From Bryoerythrophyllum caledonicum (taxonomy: Eukaryota > Streptophyta > Bryopsida > Pottiales > Pottiaceae), in assembly GCA_963971425.1 (NCBI GenBank), contig OZ020517.1, positions 1,304,501-1,368,500 of the forward strand: a stretch of DNA of 64,000 nucleotides, written 5' to 3'. The position numbers and the translations under genes were made by a program. The notes below the pieces were generated by a model. It saw only the letters and a list, made by a program, of their open reading frames with translations, made no database searches and had not been told where the DNA came from. How positions within the stretch are numbered: the first letter of the stretch is position 1; every line of letters starts with the position of its first letter. Below are positions 54,975 through 64,000 of the stretch, in pieces.

Positions 54975-57600
54975 GCAAGCTAATACCCTAAACCTTGAGC
55001 CCTAAACAACTATACTTGTAAGATTTCTTGCGTTTAAACGGGAGATTGAAAGAATCCTCGGATATGATCATGTAAAAGGATAACAGGTTTTACATAAGGA
55101 TAAAATTGATGCACAGTTCTTTGCTGAATCCCTAAATTCTCAAGAGTCCCCTCCGAGGATTTTTGGAGGTGTGGGGATGGACATAACTATAAGCTTTGTG
55201 GGAGTACAATTTTTTCCTAAATGTGACATTTAATGAAAAATCTGATAGTTACATTGCCTACAGTAATTATACAGGGAGGGCGGGCAAACTATACTAAGTA
55301 AGCATCATTTGCTGCCTTGGCAGTACATTTATGATTAGTTCCATTATTGGTTTGGCATTTTCAATTTAAGTTCCATGTAGCAAATGAGAGTGTCACTTAG
55401 AAGGATTACAGTCAATTCTATGAACCAACATTATGCGGTGCACATCATGTATGTTGAATTGTAGGTTTAATAAATGGCTTGTAGATTTCATTTTGTGCTC
55501 TTATTCGGAGATTGAATTGGATTCTAAAGAGTTTGACCATGTATTGGACTTTGTGTAGAAGTGGCTTTTCAAACACTACATTTTGCTAGTATAACACTAC
55601 CACAAAAGCTATATTTGTTATATATTGAACTTGGTGGTTTTTACATGTTGTGTTGTCTTTTTTATCACTCTCTATTTCAGCCTTTATCATGTGAAATTCC
55701 AACATTGATGGAGTCCATATTTGTAGAAGTGGTAACAACCATGTATAAAAATGATAAGGTTATTTGGATCAGCAATTATGGGTTTCTTTGAAGTTATGAT
55801 GTCCTACTCTAGTAACCTTAAATTGAATATTATAAAAGAAATCTAGTAAATTCCAACCGTTGTCAATATCTTGGTATTGTGCATGCACCCTTGACTATAG
55901 AATAAACATATTTGCCTAAAACCACTACAAGTGCAAGAGTGTCGAGTCAACCAATGGAAAGCCAAGCTTAGTATATCTTCATGCGTGTAAATAGATGTCA
56001 TATATTCTGCAATTTTTATGTTGAATACAAATTACAAGTTATTGTAACTCTAGTTTTTCAACAATTGAATATTGAAAACATACTCATAAGAAAGAGCATA
56101 TTTCATAAACACCATGTTTCCACAACAAGAAAAAATTTAGGCCAAATATATGCTTTTGAATTTAATTATATCACATCAATAATCAATTGGCTTTAGGAAA
56201 TGATATCTTAATTATTGTTTTGTCAACATGGGTATTTTATCAGATTTTTTGTACATATGAAAAAAATTTAACATTATATATGTAAAGAGATGGGGGATTT
56301 TTGACATTAAAGCATCTTGGAAAAGAGGAAAAGTAGAGCTAGCAACTTTGTGCAAAGTGCAAGCATTGTCTGGAATCTCCATTTGCGCCATTTTAATTTT
56401 TAATTTAGATTCTTAAATGCAAACATGTCAAAACAACATTGATGGATAATCTAAATCTAGTGGATTTTTAACAAAATAGTGGATTTTTAACAAAATCTGG
56501 AAAAATAATCATTTTGGAAAACTCTGAGTTCATGTAACTTGGCGGCTAGCTAATGGTTCTCCTTATTTATAACTTTTTAAAAATCACTCAAATTTTGTCC
56601 AGATCAAACATATGAGGTGTTTTTTGACATTTGAATTTTTTGTGAATGTTAGAAAACATGTCACATGCCCAATTTGGATGGTATTTTTGTAAGTTATGTT
56701 CTTCAAAAAATTGATAATAAGATAATTTGGCAATCCTTAATAGACCATTGACCATTATTTATGGACTTTTTTTCCAAATTTTGTCAAATATATGTTAGAT
56801 AATCCTACTTCAAAAAGTTGTTTTTAATCAAACCTTATCTATTGTTAATCCATTTTTAACCTTTGCCCGATCTATCAATTTATATTATATATTCTCATGA
56901 TTGATAGTTGAGTTGTTTACTGATGTAAAGTTAATCAAATCCTCAAATTTGCAAAATTTCTAAGGTGAGTTCAAATACATATGAATGGATAGGACATGAA
57001 TTCATAATTTAAATTCTTTTTTACTCATATGAGTTCTTTATCACACTAAATATATGCACTTTCTTTATATGATACTTAGATTATTATATTTTATGCAATT
57101 TCTCCATCATTTTGTAACAATAGCAAGGTTTTGGATCATTAATGCATATCCATGTTTTTTAGATAATCATGTACACTATTTCTTGCCATTTGAAAAACAA
57201 CATCATTGTCTGGTCCATGGTTTTGAGATTTCATATCAAATCCATTAAGTTGTCCTAAAAGGCCTCTAACCTTCAAAACATAAGGCTTCAATCTATAATT
57301 CTTTAATTTGAAATTGCTCAATTTTCTAACCTGTTGTAAGTTTTTTTATAAATGCATGTAAATTGTACAATTTTAATTATTTTTCATAATCTATGAACAT
57401 TTATCTATTTATGTTCTATAATTATACATGAAAATATAACTTAAAGTGATTATTTTATTTTATTGTATAAAAAACCATGGTATCTATAGAGTTTTCAATG
57501 TATAAATAATATAATGTTAAATTTAAATAATGTAAAAAAAATTATCTTTAGATAAATATAAAATAATTATTAAATTATTTGATTTACTAAATTGCAATTT
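54975..57600. other. AT-rich intergenic DNA
   Basis: I see no gene, RNA or defined element in these 2.6 kb. Short frames (for example 55561-55791 and 55981-56196) have no recognisable content. Confidence 0.5.
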
Positions 57601-57604
57601 TGGG

Positions 57605-58532
57605 TTCTTAATACCTCTTTACTAATTAACTTAGCCTCTCCATAAGCAACAAGGAACTTCATACCATACAGCATTGCTGCTTCCAATCCAATAATAAGAG
57701 CTTCATATCTTGCTTGATGAATGTCATATTTGTCACCAATATATTTACTAGTATGGCCAAAATATTGTTTTTGACTTGGTGATGTAAAAACAATTGCAAT
57801 GCCAGTAGGGTCAAAATTTCCTACCGCATATGCACTAAAGTGTAGATGATAAGGAAATGCATAGCTTCCTGTAAATAACTTCTGATGAAATATTAGAAAA
57901 ATTCAATTATAAAGTACTGTGGAAAAAAGACATGTGAAGAAAATGAACATTATTTCATAATATAATTTTTTTAATCTTGTGATAATGATTTGGTTGCCTA
58001 TTCATTTTTACAAAAAAAATCCTTCTAGTTATTTATTTTTGTATATGATTGATAAAAGAATGCTTAATATGTGAAGGGTCCCTATATAGAACATTAAACT
58101 TGAATAGAAAAAAGAGAAACTCTTTTTACCTCCCCACAAACATATGACTTTTGTAAAAGTTTCTAAGAATATAAAATAAAATTCTCTAAATGTTTTGGTA
58201 TCCAAGTCAAATGATTCAAACCATTCTTTGGCTTTTCCAATTATAGCACATATAATAATAGAAAGTTTTTTCTCATCACTTATACACTCTTGACAACACC
58301 ATTTAGCAAAAGTCATAATCCATTCTTTAGACTTATCTTTTGTTTCAATTCCGTGAAAATAACGAATAACATAATGTTGCTTACGCTCTGATACATTCTT
58401 TAAAGGAAAAGATAAACCAAGCTTAGAATAAATGATCTTGTTTAATTCATGACTTAAGTAAATATAATAAGGTTGATCCGAATTACTACAACATTCACAT
58501 TGGGAGGGCCTTTCTATAAAAGAACCATTCAT
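57605..58532 (-). mobile_element. fossil fragment of a Ty3/Gypsy-type LTR retrotransposon
   Basis: The minus strand carries a gag-like segment (about 58500-58030; typical WIMTFAKWCCQ and AKEWFESFDL pattern) and, after a short gap, an RNase H-like segment (about 57880-57610; ARYEALIIGLEAA pattern). Protease, reverse transcriptase and integrase are missing between them and no terminal repeats were found, so this is a broken remnant with large internal loss and looks old. Confidence 0.65.
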
Positions 58533-59935
58533 AATAGAATGAATTTTTTAATCTACACTTTAAATATATAATTCTTCTATTTTATGTTAATAGGTTTTGA
58601 AAACAATGTATCCCAAAATTGCTTCAAACTTAGAGCGAAGAAAATGATCTTCAAGATGAGCTATTGAAAAAAGAATTTTTGTACTCTAAGAAGTTGAAAT
58701 GAAGGAAAATTATAGTTCTTAAGCACAATAAGAGCTATTTTTTTTTTGAGTTGAATATACAGCTTTATCTTCAACTTCAATCTATTTTCAAAAATTAAAT
58801 AAAAAGAAACTGCAACTTTCTTTTCAAGATTTTACTTAATATATTTGTGGATACATCAATTTTTCAAAAATCTTTTATTTTGTAGATTGAATTTAGCTAC
58901 CAATATAGACTAAAACAATATTATACCATTTGATACAATAAATAATATAATTAATATTTCTACTGATGAATAAACAAAATGTTTGATATCATTCTTATAT
59001 CTATAGAATCTAATTCAAAATTCACATGAATAATGTGTAAATTTAATCTTATAATATTATGACAGAGAAGATTGTCTCACATTATTCTAATTTAGGTATT
59101 TTAAAAGAAATACTTGTCTTCAATATCATACAAAGCTAATATTTGTCTTTAGCAATAACTTCTAAAACAATCAATTGAATTTTTTTTAATATTCAATTAT
59201 ACAATTATTTTTCATTATTCTTTACTTAGGTTGATGTTTTTTAGTATGTATTTAAATTATATCACTATTTTTCCCTTTATGGTACCTTTTCATGATTTAT
59301 GTATATGTTGTGTATTACTATTTTTATGATGATCTAGTAATATTTCTTATGATGAACATAGCTAATATAGAATTATAAGAAAAAAAATTCACAATATCGA
59401 CTATTTCATTAATTATATGAAGGGTTAGTACATTACATCAAATTATCTTAAGAATTTTAATGCACAATGATTTGTATCAAATATGAGCTATTGAGTTACA
59501 TGGTGGTTGACTATTGGTACACTTGCCATTGATGCATATACAAATTAAAAAATACTTGAGACAAATGATAAATTTTTTAATAAAAAATATTTTTAGCACT
59601 TCAACATATTATAGTATTTTTGCAACAAACATATTCATTTTACAATGCCTGGCCGTAGATAGTACATACAATTTTGAATGTGTGATTGAATATGTGATTG
59701 AATATGAATAATTATTTAGCTAAGTGATCATTTTATTTTTGAAAATAGTCTTTTGGAATTTTTATAAATAAATCAATTTAATATATGTACAAGTGATAAT
59801 TGTCATCTCTGATTGAGCAAGGAAATCCCGGTGGCATAAAACTTATAAAAATTGAAGAGTCGTTGGAAAATCAAATTGAAAAGGAAATGGGAATATCAAA
59901 GGGCTTTGTTGTAAATATCATTGCGCACTATTTTG
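58533..59935. other. very AT-rich non-coding DNA
   Basis: Nothing recognisable; possibly further remains of the retrotransposon fossil. Confidence 0.45.
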
Positions 59936-60600
59936 TCATCTTGATGTGATTCTCTTTCCAAAAGCACCAAAACATTTTTGGAAGTTGTCGCACGCCAAAA
60001 TACAGCTTACAGTTGTCCATGCAATAAAATGTTTTTGGTTAGATACAAACCAACTTTGATAAACGTTTGTTCTTGTGACGTGTTGATAATCATGGTATAT
60101 ACAAAGTGGAATTGGATATTGTTGTTGACATATTGGAAGAAGTTCAAAGCTCTCAGGTGCCAAAGGAATTTGTGCTATGAATGCAATATATTCTACACGG
60201 TCACCTGTAACGACTTCCGCCTCAAACACTTGTGCCAAGTAGCAGTAGACAATGAATCTAGTGCCATTGCATTGTCCATTTGATGGATCTAAGTGACAGA
60301 AAAGCATCAATGGTGTACCAACTTCAAGTCTAAACTTATGTGGTGGCCGACATCCGCTAACTTCCAGCATATTCAAAAACTTCGATGAAATCACATGGTG
60401 CTATCTTTACACTCCACCTTGATAGCACTTAAGAAAATTTGACATGCCTAAGGCATGATGCCAAGTACAATAGTGTTGATTCTTGCCACGTCTTTGTTGC
60501 GGGCTACATTGGGTGAACAACGGACATAATTCCTTACTGATGTCCAACTTGCCTCCTCCAAGCACCATAATTGATTCCGCAAACATTCAATTTTCTAAGT
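59936..60600 (-). pseudogene. Helitron (PIF1-type) helicase relic
   Basis: The minus strand reads ARNKDVARINTIVLGIMP at about 60515-60455, then FLNMLEVSGCRPPHKFRLEV, GTPLMLFCHLDPSNGQCNGT, RFIVYCYLAQVFEAEVVTGD and FIAQIPLAP, ending at 59936. These follow the order of the Helitron helicase C-terminal part (usually N.DV..IN..VL, FSGLPPHKL.LKVG.P.MLLRN, LDPSNGLCNGTRL). The final motifs (MTINKSQGQT and LYVALSRV) are absent. Upstream frames are shifted. Only a relic of a rolling-circle transposon; its ends were not found. Confidence 0.75.
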
Positions 60601-60664
60601 CAGCAAGCGTTGCAGAGGTTGCAGCAGCACACACATTTTGAAATAACGTGCATACTTCAACGTG

Positions 60665-61233
60665 GCGTCGTGTAATGGAAAATCAATAACCACAAGAGAT
60701 CAAGAGTCCTAACCGACATCAAATAAACGAAAAACACATACTAAAACAAATATACTTAGTACACCCTCAAGGAATAACCAGTAAATTACAAGAGTGGTCA
60801 AGCATCTCGCACTCCACAAAGGAAGAATCAACGAGTGCAAGTACTATAAGAGAATGCGGAGCCTTTACTAATGATAAACAATCACTTATAAGCAAATGTA
60901 ATCACTAAATACTCTCTAACTCACTCACAAAGCTTGACTTGACAAAGACATCAAGTCAAAGACGTGTATGGTGCTATACGCACACATACATAGAATCCTA
61001 AGAGGATGGAAATCATCCACGGATGAATGCGGTGCGCCACCATACGTCCCTAAATCCGTAGATTAGTAACAAACTAATCTACGCTAAGACACAACGATGC
61101 GGAGAGGCCCTCGATGCCACGTCTCATGGCAGCTATCGTGTAAAGAAAAATCGATAACCACAATTGATCAAGAGTCCTAAACAACATAAAAAAACAAAAA
61201 ACATACACTAAAACAAATATACATAGTACACCT
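60665..61233 (+). repeat. direct repeat pair of ~97 bases, 470 bases apart
   Basis: 60668-60766 and 61137-61233 share CGTGTAA, AATCNATAACCACAA, GATCAAGAGTCCTAA and CACTAAAACAAATATAC.TAGTACACC (minor changes). The spacer is non-coding. This could be a segmental duplication or a very short element; the class is unknown. Confidence 0.55.
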
Positions 61234-64000
61234 ACAGGTGCCCCCCAAGCGGATAAAGAGACCCTCTATCCAGCTAGGACTAAACAACACTAATAAGACT
61301 AAATGCCACAGTGATGTCGTTGCAACAACTGTATGCATCCAATCAAAAATGTTGCTTGTCGCCGAATTAATGAGCATATGAAGAAGTATCACCAAAAGGT
61401 AGGTCAAGTGCAATGCGAGCCCCATTTTCAATTGCCTTAGGCAACTTTGTTGTCAGTCCCTTGGTCAATCTTCATATTGCCTATCCCTGAATCAAAACCA
61501 TGAACTCCAACGGAATGGCAACGCTCCACGCATTGACAAGTCCACGAGGAATTCAAGTCGTTTCATCTCGTGAAACTTGGCTTAAAGACCTTGTCGTAGT
61601 CTAGTGGTTTGTAATTCTCAAAGTTAACTGAAATTAACTTTAAGCGAGCCCACCTAACCAGATCATTTCTAGGAATTTTCATCGTGCATCAAACTCTTTA
61701 AATCTTAACAACACTTCACACTTAATACCTCAGCACATCTCGGAGGATGGCTTCCCCGGTACCTTAGTAACCGGTAATAAGTAACCACAAGTGTTTAAGT
61801 TAAACTCTGTTGAGCATTGGAGTAGTTTTCCGGTAAATTTTTACAGTGCGCGGAAAGTCACTGCTCTCCGTTCTTGCACTCTAGAGGCTACAATATCTAC
61901 AATCTAACCCTACACCTTAAAAGAGTTAAAAAGGTTGCAACCGATTTACCGGTCTTCACAATCAACCGAAAATTTGTCCTGGTAAACCGGTCACACAAGT
62001 CCGGGTTCCAACTACAACCACACCCAATGAATCAAAACAAAGAATATACAAGGCTAACAACAAGTTAGTGCTAAGCAAATCATATGAGAAAGATAACCTT
62101 CCCCGGGGATCGTCGGAACTCCTCCACTACAAGAGTAGAAGTCCCGAAATTCTCCGGACTTATGCTTAGCCGGGATCTCTCCCGGTGTACCAAGAGGGGG
62201 GATATCACCCCTCCTCCCCACCAATCCAAACACTTCCTACTTAAGGGAGGCTATCATAAATAGCCGTCGGCTTGCCGGATCCCATCCAATACAACAACTC
62301 TTCCTGGTCCCACCGGTGAAGGATCTAGAGCATAGATCCCGGATCTCACTCCACCTATCTAACCTTGATATCCTACACCCTTGGAAAATCTCTACTCACA
62401 CTCAATCACATAACACACAACAAGTCACAACCTTGCACACCTAGCAAAAACACACTAGGAGGACTCAACTTTCTCCCGGTCTACTCAGACAAGCTCAACA
62501 AAGACTCTAGACACAAGCAATGAAGGCAAGACACGAGCAAATCAACAAAGAGAGGAGTACTTAATACAACAGCCAAAGGCTCCTTAAGTACTCAAAGGCT
62601 ACTAGCTACCCTCTAAAACTAGATCCCCAAAAGGTGAAAATGGCATCTAAAGAGTGCACTAAAGTCAATAGCTACCCTCCAAAAGTAGATTCACAAAAGG
62701 ACAAAATGACATCTAGATCCTATTATCAAGGATAGCCTAGTCACTGGCGGATTACCGGTAAACTGGTAAACCGGAAGACTCCCGGTCTGGGACAGGTGAA
62801 CATTTTCCTAAAAAAAGTAAGAAGCCGGAGAAATCACATAAGTAGTAGTAACCGGGTGTGCAATGGGGCTCCATCAACATCATTACTCACCCTAGTGTTT
62901 AAATTTATCAACTTTTAACAACATCTCACCAAGCGGTGCGATAAATCAACAATACATATAACATATAACAAAGGCTCAACCGAAATTCCCATCCGGAAGA
63001 GTGCAATTATCTCCCAGTAGATCCATAGAAGGATTTCCTCAAAGTTTTCTCCTTTCGCAATCCCTTCCCACTTGTTTGGGTCCATCTTGAAAAGTGTCTA
63101 TATTATCGGTGAAGTCATGTTGTCCGGGATGGACTTACTTCCGGATGTGCCTTGTATTTACACCAATCACCTATTACAAATTATTACAAACTCCGGTCCG
63201 GCCCAGAATACACAAGTCTACTGGTCAACCGGTGTATTACTCTGAAACACTCTGCTAGAATATGTGGATTTAGGTATCTCACGTATCTAACAACACACTT
63301 AACTAAACAATATCACATATGATCATTATAAGGAGAGAACTTAGGAGAACAAGACTTGGAAAGAGATTTTCCCGGTTAATCGGGGAGACAAAAAAAAATG
63401 ATAGAAAATTTGGGCAAGACCTAGAGAGGATAGGAGGATGGAGAAAACCTAAAGGAAAGACTTGACACAAGGCTAAGACAATAGAAAACGAATGGTATGA
63501 CACCAACGTCGACTCACACGAATAAGAAGTTACAATCTAGGACATATATATATGTTTAGATAGAGTCTACTGGGGGACTTTTTCTCTAGACGGGTGATAG
63601 TCAATTAAGGTGGTACAAATAAACTGTCACAAACCGTTTTTTGCCATGTCACAACTGCTCTTTTGCATCACATGCCTTAATTGCTTTTGACTTTAGATGT
63701 TGGTCTACAAAATCTAAGTCCTGACTTCCATGCCATCACACATATTGTAAATTTTCACCAAACCGGTCTGCAGTTCAATGAGAAGAAGTATATTTGTAAT
63801 TACTACATACTTGTCACAGTTTTTAAAATGTAACAAATATACTTCTTGTAGAAGATCAGAAGTTCACAATTCTACAAAACTTTCAGATTACATGCACAAC
63901 ATGTTCTTTTCGGTCATTCCAAACGAAAAATTATGATCTGAGACTTAAATTTGCTTGAAATAGCAAAAAATGGGCTGATTTTCAAAAATGCTTTATATAG
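61234..64000. other. non-coding stretch rich in CCGGT words
   Basis: From about 61730 to 63600 words such as ACCGGT, TACCGGTAA and CCCGGT recur far above their frequency elsewhere in the window. A small tandem pair lies at 62599-62717 (CTAGCTACCCTCTAAAACTA and ATAGCTACCCTCCAAAAGTA). No gene is recognised. It may be a decayed element of unknown class. Confidence 0.4.

Noticed and set aside
60668-61233. Direct repeats as LTRs of a small retrotransposon
   Set aside because: Only about 97 bases long, no TG...CA borders, no primer-binding site or polypurine tract seen; kept only as a direct repeat.

Overview
The window looks like nuclear DNA of a plant (streptophyte). It carries plastid-targeted plant enzymes (an ADP-glucose pyrophosphorylase large subunit and a plastid-type pyruvate kinase alpha), an SHM6/7-type serine hydroxymethyltransferase, a plant kelch protein, a double-B3 protein and an LRR receptor kinase relic. 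All host genes except the relic resolve into GT-AG exon models whose phases close exactly. Low gene density, pogo, Tc1-like and Dualen-like elements, and the absence of any large LTR retrotransposon would fit a bryophyte or another early-diverging land plant or alga, but that placement is inference. One 200-base N gap lies at 46810-47009.

Layout. 1-1952: a pogo/Tigger DNA transposon entering from the left edge, with an uninterrupted transposase frame. 2-8.6 kb: small non-autonomous elements (terminal inverted repeats and target duplications visible in several), AT-rich filler and an unrecognised broken frame. 8.6-13.9 kb: a large LINE on the minus strand (reverse transcriptase, a PCIF1-like methyltransferase-type region, RNase H, a CCHC finger and a restriction-like endonuclease), split by a younger 0.76 kb LINE insertion with a 15-base target duplication. 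14.3-21.8 kb: a Tc1 relic, tandem repeats and a third LINE copy inserted into a dispersed repeat.

21.8-41.1 kb is a GC-richer host gene island. SHMT (+) converges on pyruvate kinase (-). Pyruvate kinase and the kelch gene are divergent and share a 548-base promoter interval. The kelch gene (+, 16 exons, first intron filled by a ~98-base minisatellite) is followed by the AGPase large subunit (+, 15 exons). Pyruvate kinase and AGPase both serve plastid carbon metabolism (pyruvate supply and starch synthesis); SHMT belongs to one-carbon metabolism. Nothing shows the genes are co-regulated beyond the shared promoter interval.

41-64 kb is again repeat-rich: several non-autonomous DNA transposons (including a near-perfect 144-base CACTA palindrome), a second Tc1 relic, a decayed LRR receptor kinase, an apparently intact double-B3 gene shaped by tandem duplications, a fossil Ty3-type fragment, a Helitron helicase relic and long AT-rich stretches without recognisable genes. 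All calls rest on reading the sequence; no database search was run.
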